Shown in pieces: positions 33,101 through 45,667 of a stretch of 64,000 bases of DNA. Under the pieces are notes generated by a model. It saw only the letters and a list, made by a program, of their open reading frames with translations, ran no database searches and had not been told where the DNA came from. Position 1 is the first letter of the stretch. Every line of letters begins with the position of its first letter. The stretch lies in contig OX439039.1 of assembly GCA_949317995.1 (NCBI GenBank), forward strand, positions 76,056,002 through 76,120,001. The letters are read 5' to 3'. The position numbers and the translations under genes are program-made. The DNA comes from Acholoe squamosa. Taxonomy: Eukaryota; Annelida; Polychaeta; Phyllodocida; Polynoidae.

Positions 33101-36100
33101 TGGTTTCATGAGGAGGTTCCAATGTTGAGCATTGGTGGCAAGACTGAGCCACTTGGAGAATGACTGCTGCTTACATACCACCTGCTAAAATAGGGTAGTG
33201 GTTAGAGCTTTGAACTCACAATCAGAAGAACAGGAGTTCAAGTCCCTGTGCTGTTATTCACATCGCATATCAGGAGTTTTTTGTCAAACGATTTATAATA
33301 AAGTTAGCAATATATGTCAAACCTTTTGTCCTGAGCCAAGAGATCTTGAAAACAGTTTTCCTTTACATGCTTGGCAAAAGCAGCGGAGCAAAATGAAATG
33401 AAAACTTGAAAATTGACATAAAATGCTTTTTGATTCTCTGAAACCTCAAGCATCAAACAAGCCTAGAACTCTGTTACCCTGCATTGTAAGTCCAGTGTTC
33501 TAACCACTACCCTATTCTGGACAGATGACATATAGGAGGTAAAGTCTCCAACTCATTCAGATCACCAAGATCAGGCCTTACTTATACATCACGGTTAGGT
33601 CAACTCACTTACACATGGTTTCTGAGAATAACTGCCCCCATTTGGTGTTTCACTTATACCCTCAGGGACTACTTTCCTTCCCCTTCCCATCAAACACAGG
33701 GCAGAAGACCAGAGTCTAGGATGCTAGTACTTATGTCTGGGACCAGCATCCTAGTATATGGTCAAGTTGTGGCACACTAGGGACACCTAGAGAGCAATAG
33801 AAAAACTAAGATATGCAAGTGTGCATTCCCTTCCCCAGATGGTGCCACCAAGTAAGTATTGGGAGGGGAAAGAGAAAATTATGCTCAGCCTCTATCTTTG
33901 GTAAAAACCGGGGTAGGCTATAGATAGTTAAATTCAGCGTTCTCATCCTGTTCAGGCCTTCTTGCACCATTTCATGGACAGATGGCCCTGCCTTTTGCCA
34001 TTATATTGCAGAGACTTCAAAAGGTTTTTTGTCGATTTTACAAATGCATTGTAGCATATACTCCAATGTTACAAGGGGGGTCAAAAAGTGGCCAAATTTA
34101 TGGTAGGAAATATTTGAAAGGCCCTTTAGTAACCTAAATCTTATTCTTGGCTACCCACCTAAAATCACTTTGCATTTGGGTTTTACAATGTATAAGCACA
34201 CGAAAATGCATAAACTAATGGTTTCATGAGGAGGTTCCAATGTTGAGCATTGGTGGCAAGACTGAGCCACTTGGAGAATGACTGCTGCTTACATACCACC
34301 TGCTAAAATAGGGTAGTGGTTAGAGCTTTGAACTCACAATCAGAAGAAGAGGAGTTCAAGTCCCTGTGCTGTTATTCACATCGCATATCAGGAGATTTTT
34401 GTCAAACGATTTATAATAAAGTTAGCAATATATGTCAAACCTTTTGTCCTGAGCCAAGAGATCTTGAAAACAGTTTTCCTTTACATGCTTGGCAAAAGCA
34501 GCGGAGCAAAATGAAATGAAAACTTGAAAATTGACATAAAATGCTTTTTGATTCTCTGAAACCTCAAGCATCAAACAAGCCTAGAACTCTGTTACCCTGC
34601 ATTGTAAGTCCAGTGTTCTAACCACTACCCTATTCTGGACAGATGACATATAGGAGGTAAAGTCTCCAACTCATTCAGATCACCAAGATCAGGCCTTACT
34701 TATACATCACGGTTAGGTCAACTCACTTACACATGGTTTCTGAGAATAACTGCCCCCATTTGGTGTTTCACTTATACCCTCAGGGACTACTTTCCTTCCC
34801 CTTCCCATCAAACACAGGGCAGAAGACCAGAGTCTAGGATGCTAGTACTTATGTCTGGGACCAGCATCCTAGTATATGGTCAAGTTGTGGCACACTAGGG
34901 ACACCTAGAGAGCAATAGAAAAACTAAGACATGCAAGTGTGCATTCCCTTCCCCAGATGGTGCCACCAAGTAAGTATTGGGAGGGGAAAGAGAAAATTAT
35001 GCTCAGCCTCTATCTTTGGTAAAAACCGGGGTAGGCTATAGATAGTTAAATTCAGCGTTCTCATCCTGTTCAGGCCTTCTTGCACCATTTCATGGACAGA
35101 TGGCCCTGCCTTTTGCCATTATATTGCAGAGACTTCAAAAGGTTTTTTGTCGATTTTACAAATGCATTGTAGCATATACTCCAATGTTACAAGGGGGGTC
35201 AAAAAGTGGCCAAATTTATGGTAGGAAATATTTGAAAGGCCCTTTAGTAACCTAAATCTTATTCTTGGCTACCCACCTAAAATCACTTTGCATTTGGGTT
35301 TTACAATGTATAAGCACACGAAAATGCATAAACTAATGGTTTCATGAGGAGGTTCCAATGTTGAGCATTGGTGGCAAGACTGAGCCACTTGGAGAATGAC
35401 TGCTGCTTACATACCACCTGCTAAAATAGGGTAGTGGTTAGAGCTTTGAACTCACAATCAGAAGAACAGGAGTTCAAGTCCCTGTGCTGTTATTCACATC
35501 GCATATCAGGAGTTTTTTGTCAAACGATTTATAATAAAGTTAGCAATATATGTCAAACCTTTTGTCCTGAGCCAAGAGATCTTGAAAACAGTTTTCCTTT
35601 ACATGCTTGGCAAAAGCAGCGGAGCAAAATGAAATGAAAACTTGAAAATTGACATAAAATGCTTTTTGATTCTCTGAAACCTCAAGCATCAAACAAGCCT
35701 AGAACTCTGTTACCCTGCATTGTAAGTCCAGTGTTCTAACCACTACCCTATTCTGGACAGATGACATATAGGAGGTAAAGTCTCCAACTCATTCAGATCA
35801 CCAAGATCAGGCCTTACTTATACATCACGGTTAGGTCAACTCACTTACACATGGTTTCTGAGAATAACTGCCCCCATTTGGTGTTTCACTTATACCCTCA
35901 GGGACTACTTTCCTTCCCCTTCCCATCAAACACAGGGCAGAAGACCAGAGTCTAGGATGCTAGTACTTATGTCTGGGACCAGCATCCTAGTATATGGTCA
36001 AGTTGTGGCACACTAGGGACACCTAGAGAGCAATAGAAAAACTAAGATATGCAAGTGTGCATTCCCTTCCCCAGATGGTGCCACCAAGTAAGTATTGGGA

Positions 36101-38287
36101 GGGGAAAGAGAAAATTATGCTCAGCCTCTATCTTTGGTAAAAACCGGGGTAGGCTATAGATAGTTAAATTCAGCGTTCTCATCCTGTTCAGGCCTTCTTG
36201 CACCATTTCATGGACAGATGGCCCTGCCTTTTGCCATTATATTGCAGAGACTTCAAAAGGTTTTTTGTCGATTTTACAAATGCATTGTAGCATATACTCC
36301 AATGTTACAAGGGGGGTCAAAAAGTGGCCAAATTTATGGTAGGAAATATTTGAAAGGCCCTTTAGTAACCTAAATCTTATTCTTGGCTACCCACCTAAAA
36401 TCACTTTGCATTTGGGTTTTACAATGTATAAGCACACGAAAATGCATAAACTAATGGTTTCATGAGGAGGTTCCAATGTTGAGCATTGGTGGCAAGACTG
36501 AGCCACTTGGAGAATGACTGCTGCTTACATACCACCTGCTAAAATAGGGTAGTGGTTAGAGCTTTGAACTCACAATCAGAAGAAGAGGAGTTCAAGTCCC
36601 TGTGCTGTTATTCACATCGCATATCAGGAGATTTTTGTCAAACGATTTATAATAAAGTTAGCAATATATGTCAAACCTTTTGTCCTGAGCCAAGAGATCT
36701 TGAAAACAGTTTTCCTTTACATGCTTGGCAAAAGCAGCGGAGCAAAATGAAATGAAAACTTGAAAATTGACATAAAATGCTTTTTGATTCTCTGAAACCT
36801 CAAGCATCAAACAAGCCTAGAACTGTGTTACCCTGCATTGTAAGTCCAGTGTTCTAACCACTACCCTATTCTGGACAGAGGACATATGGGAGGTAAACTC
36901 ATTCAGATCACCAAGATCAGGCCTTACTTATACATCACGGTTAGGTCAACTCACTTACACATGGTTTCTGAGAACAACTGCCCCCATTTGGTGTTTCACT
37001 TATACCCTCAGGGACTACTTTCCTTCCCCTTCCCATCAAACACAGGGCAGAAGACCAGAGTCTAGGATGCTAGTACTTATGTCTGGGACCAGTATCGTAG
37101 TATATGGTCAAGTTGTGGCACACTAGGGACACCTAGAGAGCAATAGAAAAACTAAGACATGCAAGTGTGCATTCCCTTCCCCAGATGGTGCCACCAAGTA
37201 AGTATTGGGAGAGGAAAGAGAAAATTATGCTCAGCCTCTATCTTTGGTAAAAACCGGGGTAGGCTATAGATAGTTAAATTCAGCGTTCTCATCCTGTTCA
37301 GGCCTTCTTGCACCATTTCATGGACAGATGGCCCTGCCTTTTGCCATTATATTGCAGAGACTTCAAAAGGTTTTTTGTCAATTTTACAAATGCATTGTAG
37401 CATATAATCCAATGTTACAAGGGGGGTCAAAAAGTGGCCAAATTTATGGTAGGAAATATTTGAATGGCCCTTTAGTAACCTAAATCTTCTTCTTGGCTAC
37501 CCACCTAAAATCACTTTGCATTTCCGTTTTACAAAGTATAAGCACACGAAAATGCATAAACTAATGGTTTCATGAGGAGGTTCCAATGTTGAGCATTGGT
37601 GGCAAGACTGAGCCACTTGGAGAATGACTGCTGCTTACATACCACCTGCTAAAATAGGGTAGTGGTTAGAGCTTTGAACTCACAATCAGAAAAACAGGAG
37701 TTCAAGTCCCTGTGCTGTTATTCACATCGCATATCAGGAGTTTTTTGTCAAACGATTTATAATAAAGTTAGCAATATATGTCAAACCTTTTGTCCTGAGC
37801 CAAGAGATCTTGAAAACAGTTCTCATTTACATGCTTGGCAAAAGCAGCGGAGCAAAATGAAATGAAAACTTGAAAATTGACATAAAATGCTTTTTGATTC
37901 ACTGAAACCTCGAGCATCAAACAAGCCTAGAACTCTGTTACCCTGCATTGTAAGTCCAGTGTTCTAACCACTACCCTATTCTGGACAGATGACATATAGG
38001 AGGTAAAGTCTCCAACTCATTCAGATCACCAAGATCAGGCCTTACTTATACATCACGGTTAGGTCAACTCACTTACACATGGTTTCTGAGAACAACTGCC
38101 CCCATTTGGTGTTTCACTTATACCCTCAGGGACTACTTTCCTTCCCCTTCCCATCAAACACAGGGCAGAAGACCAGAGTCTAGGATGCTAGTACTTATGT
38201 CTGGGACCAGCATCCTATTATATGGTCAAGTTGTGGCACACTAGGGACACCTAGAGAGCAATAGAAAAACTAAGACATGCAAGTGTG

Positions 38288-38627
38288 TGTTAGGCGCAGT
38301 TAGCCAATCTGCGCATATCGGCAATTCTGCTTTGCGCAAGGTACAAATGGGCGAGATTTTCATAAAGTTTCTACCACATTTATAGAATTCATTTGTCTAA
38401 TATTTTTTATAGATACCTTTATATGTTATTCAACCACTGGTCTATTGTTTGTCAAGTTTTCCTGCTTAGAGTTTTAAAAAGGACTTGAAGTGCAAGACCT
38501 ACTTGCCGAATGGCCGATATTGCTGCTTTGCGCAAGATTGGAGATTTGCGCGGCGCCGATCTTGCCCAATTTGCAAATTGCGCTGCGCTATTTGAGAATT
38601 GCGCAGATTGGTGATCCGCGCGCTACA
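38288..38627. mobile_element. 340-bp MITE-like element, copy 2
   Basis: It has the same length, orientation, insertion point and GTGTG flanks (38283-38287, 38628-38632) as copy 1. The shared insertion point shows that it was copied with the satellite unit rather than inserted again. Confidence 0.75.
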
Positions 38628-40242
38628 GTGTGCATTCCCTTCCCCAGATGGTGCCACCAAGTAAGTATTGGGAGGGGAAAGAGAAAATTATGCTCAGCCT
38701 CTATCTTTGGTAAAAACCGGGGTAGGCTATAGATAGTTAAATTCAGCGTTCTCATCCTGTTCAGGCCTTCTTGCACCATTTCATGGACAGATGGCCCTGC
38801 CTTTTGCCATTATATTGCAGAGACTTCAAAAGGTTTTTTGTCGATTTTACAAATGCATTGTAGCATATACTCCAATGTTACAAGGGGGGTCAAAAAGTGG
38901 CCAAATTTATGGTAGGAAATATTTGAAAGGCCCTTTGGTAACCTAAATCTTATTCTTGGCTACCCACCTAAAATCACTTTGCATTTGGGTTTTACAATGT
39001 ATAAGCACACGAAAATGCATAAACTAATGGTTTCATGAGGAGGTTCCAATGTTGAGCATTGGTGGCAAGACTGAGCCACTTGGAGAATGACTGCTGCTTA
39101 CATACCACCTGCTAAAATAGGGTAGTGGTTAGAGCTTTGAACTCACAATCAGAAGAACAGGAGTTCAAGTCCCTGTGCTGTTATTCACATCGCATATCAG
39201 GAGTTTTTTGTCAAACGATTTATAATAAAGTTAGCAATATATGTTAAACCGTTTGTCCTGAGCCAAGAGATCTTGAAAACAGTTTTCCTTTACATGCTTG
39301 GCAAAAGCAGCGGAGCAAAATGAAATGAAAACTTGAAAATTGACATAAAATGCTTTTTGATTCTCTGAAACCTCAAGCATCAAACAAGCCTAGAACTCTG
39401 TTACCCTGCATTGTATGTCCAGTGTTCTAACCACTACCCTATTCTGGACAGATGACATATAGGAGGTAAAGTCTCCAACTCATTCAGATCACCAAGATCA
39501 GGCCTTACTTATACATCACGGTTAGGTCAACTCACTTACACATGGTTTCTGAGAATAACTGCCCCCATTTGGTGTTTCACTTATACCCTCAGGGACTACT
39601 TTCCTTCCCCTTCCCATCAAACACAGGGCAGAAGACCAGAGTCTAGGATGCTAGTACTTATGTCTGGGACCAGCATCCTAGTATATGGTCAAGTTGTGGC
39701 ACACTAGGGACACCTAGAGAGCAATAGAAAAACTAAGACATGCAAGTGTGCATTCCCTTCCCCAGATGGTGCCACCAAGTAAGTATTGGGAGGGGAAAGA
39801 GAAAATTATGCTCAGCCTCTATCTTTGGTAAAAAACGGGGTAGGCTATAGATAGTTAAATTCAGCGTTCTCATCCTGTTCAGGCCTTCTTGCACCATTTC
39901 ATGGACAGATGGCCCTGCCTTTTGCCATTATATTGCAGAGACTTCAAAAGGTTTTTTGTCGATTTTACAAATGCATTGTAGCATATACTCCAATGTTACA
40001 AGGGGGGTCAAAAAGTGGCCAAATTTATGGTAGGAAATATTTGAAAGGCCCTTTAGTAACCTAAATCTTATTCTTGGCTACCCACCTAAAATCACTTTGC
40101 ATTTGGGTTTTACAATGTATAAGCACACGAAAATGCATAAACTAATGGTTTCATGAGGAGGTTCCAATGTTGAGCATTGGTGGCAAGACTGAGCCACTTG
40201 GAGAATGACTGCTGCTTACATACCACCTGCTAAAATAGGGTA

Positions 40243-40554
40243 GTGGTTAGAGCTTTGAACTCACAATCAGAAGAAGAGGAGTTCAAGTCCCTGTGCTGTT
40301 ATTCACATCGCATATCAGGAGATTTTTGTCAAACGATTTATAATAAAGTTAGCAATATATGTCAAACCTTTTGTCCTGAGCCAAGAGATCTTTTTGATTA
40401 AAATCACTTGGCATTTGGGTTTTACAATGTATAAGCACACGAAAATGCATAAACTAATGGTTTCATGAGGAGGTTCCAATGTTGAGCATTGGTGGCAAGA
40501 CTGAGCCACTTGGAGAATGACTGCTGCTTACATACCACCTGCTAAAATAGGGTA
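40243..40554 (+). repeat. Short 312-bp satellite unit, copy 4, recombinant
   Basis: The junction is the same (about 40389-40400), but the 5' half carries B-type variants (AGAAGAGGAG, GGAGATTTTT, CAAACGATTT) instead of the CAAATTATTT seen in the other short units. This indicates exchange or conversion between a B-type unit and a short unit. Confidence 0.85.
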
Positions 40555-42290
40555 GTGGTTAGAGTTTTGAACTCACAATCAGAAGAACAGGAGTTTAAGT
40601 CCCTGTGCTGTTATTCACATCGCATATCAGGAGTTTTTTGTCAAACGATTTATAATAAAGTTAGCAATATATGTCAAACCTTTTGTCCTGAGCCAAGAGA
40701 TCTTGAAAACAGTTTTCCTTTACATGCTTGGCAAAAGCAGCGGAGCAAAATGAAATGAAAACTTGAAAATTGACATAAAATGCTTTTTGATTCACTGAAA
40801 CCTCAAGCATCAAACAAGCCTAGAACTGTGTTACCCTGCATTGTAAGTCCAGTGTTCTAACCACTACCCTATTCTGGACAGAGGACATATGGGAGGTAAA
40901 CTCATTCAGATCACCAAGATCAGGCCTTACTTATACATCACGGTTAGGTCAACTCACTTACACATGGTTTCTGAGAACAACTGCCCCCATTTGGTGTTTC
41001 ACTTATACCCTCAGGGACTACTTTCCTTCCCCTTCCCATCAAACACAGGGCAGAAGACCAGAGTCTAGGATGCTAGTACTTATGTCTGGGACCAGTATCG
41101 TAGTATATGGTCAAGTTGTGGCACACTAGGGACACCTAGAGAGCAATAGAAAAACTAAGACATGCAAGTGTGCATTCCCTTCCCCAGATGGTGCCACCAA
41201 GTAAGTATTGGGAGAGGAAAGAGAAAATTATGCTCAGCCTCTATCTTTGGTAAAAACCGGGGTAGGCTATAGATAGTTAAATTCAGCGTTCTCATCCTGT
41301 TCAGGCCTTCTTGCACCATTTCATGGACAGATGGCCCTGCCTTTTGCCATTATATTGCAGAGACTTCAAAAGGTTTTTTGTCAATTTTACAAATGCATTG
41401 TAGCATATAATCCAATGTTACAAGGGGGGTCAAAAAGTGGCCAAATTTATGGTAGGAAATATTTGAATGGCCCTTTAGTAACCTAAATCTTCTTCTTGGC
41501 TACCCACCTAAAATCACTTTGCATTTCCGTTTTACAAAGTATAAGCACACGAAAATGCATAAACTAATGGTTTCATGAGGAGGTTCCAATGTTGAGCATT
41601 GGTGGCAAGACTGAGCCACTTGGAGAATGACTGCTGCTTACATACCACCTGCTAAAATAGGGTAGTGGTTAGAGCTTTGAACTCACAATCAGAAAAACAG
41701 GAGTTCAAGTCCCTGTGCTGTTATTCACATCGCATATCAGGAGTTTTTTGTCAAACGATTTATAATAAAGTTAGCAATATATGTCAAACCTTTTGTCCTG
41801 AGCCAAGAGATCTTGAAAACAGTTCTCATTTACATGCTTGGCAAAAGCAGCGGAGCAAAATGAAATGAAAACTTGAAAATTGACATAAAATGCTTTTTGA
41901 TTCACTGAAACCTCGAGCATCAAACAAGCCTAGAACTCTGTTACCCTGCATTGTAAGTCCAGTGTTCTAACCACTACCCTATTCTGGACAGATGACATAA
42001 AGGAGGTAAAGTCTCCAACTCATTCAGATCACCAAGATCAGGCCTTACTTATACATCACGGTTAGGTCAACTCACTTACACATGGTTTCTGAGAACAACT
42101 GCCCCCATTTGGTGTTTCACTTATACCCTCAGGGACTACTTTCCTTCCCCTTCCCATCAAACACAGGGCAGAAGACCAGAGTCTAGGATGCTAGTACTTA
42201 TGTCTGGGACCAGCATCCTATTATATGGTCAAGTTGTGGCACACTAGGGACACCTAGAAAGCAATAGAAAAACTAAGACATGCAAGTGTG

Positions 42291-42630
42291 TGTTAGGCGC
42301 AGTTAGCCAATCTGCGCATATCGGCAATTCTGCTTTGCGCAAGGTACAAATGGGTGAGATTTTCATAAAGTTTCTACCACATTTATAGAATTCATTTGTC
42401 TAATATTTTTTATAGATACCTTTATATGTTATTCAACCACTGGTCTATTGTTTGTCAAGTTTTCCTGCTTAGAGTTTTAAAAAGGACTTGAAGTGCAAGA
42501 CCTACTTGCCGAATGGCCGATATTGCTGCTTTGCGCAAGATTGGAGATTTGCGCGGCGCCGATCTTGCCCAATTTGCAAATTGCGCTGCGCTATTTGAGA
42601 ATTGCGCAGATTGGTGATCCGCGCGCTACA
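42291..42630. mobile_element. 340-bp MITE-like element, copy 3
   Basis: It has the same insertion point and flanks (GTGTG at 42286-42290 and 42631-42635). It differs from copy 2 by at least one base (GGGTGAG near 42353 against GGGCGAG). It lies exactly 4003 bp after copy 2. Confidence 0.75.
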
Positions 42631-44245
42631 GTGTGCATTCCCTTCCCCAGATGGTGCCACCAAGTAAGTATTGGGAGGGGAAAGAGAAAATTATGCTCAG
42701 CCTCTATCTTTGGTAAAAACCGGGGTAGGCTATAGATAGTTAAATTCAGCGTTCTCATCCTGTTCAGGCCTTCTTGCACCATTTCATGGACACATGGCCC
42801 TGCCTTTTGCCATTATATGGCAGAGACTTCAAAAGGTTTTTTGTCAATTTTACAAATGCATTGTAGCATATACTCCAATGTTACAAGGGGGGTCAAAAAG
42901 TGGCCAAATTTATGGTAGGAAATATTTGAAAGGCCCTTTAGTAACCTAAATCTTATTCTTGGCTACCCACCTAAAATCACTTTGCATTTGGGTTTTACAA
43001 TGTATAAGCACACGAAAATGCATAAACTAATGGTTTCATGAGGAGGTTCCAATGTTGAGCATTGGTGGCAAGACTGAGCCACTTGGAGAATGACTGCTGC
43101 TTACATACCACCTGCTAAAATAGGGTAGTGGTTAGAGCTTTGAACTCACAATCAAAAGAACAGGAGTTCAAGTCCCTGTGCTGTTATTCACATCGCACAT
43201 CAGGAGTTTTTTGTCAAACGATTTATAATAAAGTTAGCAATATATGTCAAACCTTTTGTCCTGAGCCAAGAGATCTTGAAAACAGTTTTCCTTTACATGC
43301 TTGGCAAAAGCAGCGGAGCAAAATGAAATGAAAACTTGAAAATTGACATAAAATGCTTTTTGATTCTCTGAAACCTCAAGCATCAAACAAGCCTAGAACT
43401 CTGTTACCCTGCATTGTAAGTCCAGTGTTCTAACCACTACCCTATTCTGGACAGAGGACATATAGGAGGTAAAGTCTCCAACTCATTCAGATCACCAAGA
43501 TCAGGCCTTACTTATACATCACGGTTAGGTCAACTCACTTACACATGGTTTCTGAGAACAACTGCCCCCATTTGGTGTTTCACTTATACCCTCAGGGACT
43601 ACTTTCCTTCCCCTTCCCATCAAACACAGGGCAGAAGACCAGAGTCTAGGATGCTAGTACTTATGTCTGGGACCAGTATCCTAGTATATGGTCAAGTTGT
43701 GGCACACTAGGGACACCTAGAGAGCAATAGAAAAACTAAGACATGCAAGTGTGCATTCCCTTCCCCAGATGGTGCCACCAAGTAAGTATTGGGAGGGGAA
43801 AGAGAAAATTATGCTCAGCCTCTATCTTTGGTAAAAACCGGGGTAGGCTATAGATAGTTAAATTCAGCGTTCTCATCCTGTTCAGGCCTTCTTGCACCAT
43901 TTCATGGACAGATGGCCCTGCCTTTTGCCATTATATGGCAGAGACTTCAAAAGGTTTTTTGTCAATTTTACAAATGCATTGTAGCATATAATCCAATGTT
44001 ACAAGGGGGGTCAAAAAGTGGCCAAATTTATGGTAGGAAATATTTGAATGGCCCTTTAGTAACCTAAATCTTATTCTTGGCTACCCACCTAAAATCACTT
44101 TGCATTTGGGTTTTACAATGTATAAGCACACGAAAATGCATAAACTAATGGTTTCATGAGAAGGTTCCAATGTTGAGCATTGATGGCAAGACTGAGCCAC
44201 TTGGAGAATGACTGCTGCTTACATACCACCTGCTAAAATAGGGTA

Positions 44246-44557
44246 GTGGTTAGAGTTTTGAACTCACAATCAGAAGAACAGGAGTTCAAGTCCCTGTGCT
44301 GTTATTCACATCGCATATCAGGAGTTTTTTGTCAAATTATTTATAATAAAGTTAGCAATATATGTCAAACCTTTTGTCCTGAGCCAAGAGATCTTTTTGA
44401 TTAAAATCACTTGGCATTTGGGTTTTACAATGTATAAGCACACGAAAATGCATAAACTAATGGTTTCATGAGGAGGTTCCAATGTTGAGCATTGGTGGCA
44501 AGACTGAGCCACTTGGAGAATGACTGCTGCTTACATACCACCTGCTAAAATAGGGTA
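44246..44557 (+). repeat. Short 312-bp satellite unit, copy 5
   Basis: It has the same junction (about 44392-44403) with the CAAATTATTTATAA variant. The preceding stretch carries CATGAGAAGG as in copy 1, so it is closest to copy 1. Confidence 0.85.
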
Positions 44558-45667
44558 GTGGTTAGAGTTTTGAACTCACAATCAGAAGAACAGGAGTTCA
44601 AGTCCCTGTGCTGTTATTCACATCGCATATCAGGAGTTTTTTGTCAAACGATTTATAATAAAGTTAGCAATATATGTCAAACCTTTTGTCCTGAGCCAAG
44701 AGATCTTGAAAACAGTTTTCCTTTACATGCTTGGCAAAAGCAGCGGAGCAAAATGAAATGAAAACTTGAAAATTGACATAAAATGCTTTTTGATTCACTG
44801 AAACCTCAAGCATCAAACAAGCCTAGAACTGTGCTACCCTGCATTGTAATTCCAGTGTTCTAACCACTACCCTATTCTGGACAGAGGACATATGGGAGGT
44901 AAACTCATTCAGATCACCAAGATCAGGCCTTACTTATACATCACGGTTAGGTCAACTCACTAACACATGGTTTCTGAGAACAACTGCCCCCATTTGGTGT
45001 TTCACTTATACCCTCAGGGACTACTTTCCTTCCCCTTCCCATCAAACACAGGGCAGAAGACCAGAGTCTAGGATGCTAGTACTTATGTCTGGGACCAGCA
45101 TCCTAGTATATGGTCAAGTTGTGGCACACTAGGGACACCTAGAGAGCAATAGAAAAACTACGACATGCAAGTGTGCATTCCCTTCCCCAGATGGTGCCAC
45201 CAAGTAAGTATTGGGAGGGGAAAGAGAAAATTATGCTCAGCCTCTATCTTTGGTAAAAACCGGGGTAGGCTATAGATAGTTAAATTCAGCGTTCTCATCC
45301 TGTTCAGGCCTTCTTGCACCATTTCATGGACAGATGGCCCTGCCTTTTGCCATTATATTGCAGAGACTTCAAAAGGTTTTTTGTCGATTTTACAAATGCA
45401 TTGTAGCATATACTCCAATGTTACAAGGGGGGTCAAAAAGTGGCCAAATTTATGGTAGGAAATATTTGAAAGGCCCTTTAGTAACCTAAATCTTATTCTT
45501 GGCTACCCACCTAAAATCACTTTGCATTTGGGTTTTACAATGTATAAGCACACGAAAATGCATAAACTAATGGTTTCATGAGGAGGTTCCAATGTTGAGC
45601 ATTGGTGGCAAGACTGAGCCACTTGGAGAATGACTGCTGCTTACATACCACCTGCTAAAATAGGGTA

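Larger units (their letters stand above)
27608..36551 (+). repeat. Dimeric (A/B) higher-order section of the satellite
   Basis: Units alternate between type A (GAAGAACAG, GGAGTTTTTTG, then AAGATATGC downstream) and type B (GAAGAAGAG, GGAGATTTTTG, then AAGACATGC). Anchors in order are 27608 A, 28726 B, 29844 A, 30962 B, 32080 B, 33198 A, 34316 B, 35434 A. The linked variants give a 2236-bp dimer period, broken once by a doubled B unit. Confidence 0.8.
37662..45667 (+). repeat. Two tandem 4003-bp higher-order blocks carrying the 340-bp element
   Basis: Blocks 37662-41664 and 41665-45667 each contain, in order, a unit with GAAAAACAGG and CCTCGAG variants interrupted by the 340-bp element, a further full unit, a short 312-bp unit, and a 1110-bp unit with GGGAGGTAAACTC. 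They differ in the middle unit: 39125 carries TGTTAAACCG, 43128 carries ATCGCACATC. The section at 6276-10739 has the same order but keeps both middle units (7739 and 8857). Confidence 0.85.
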
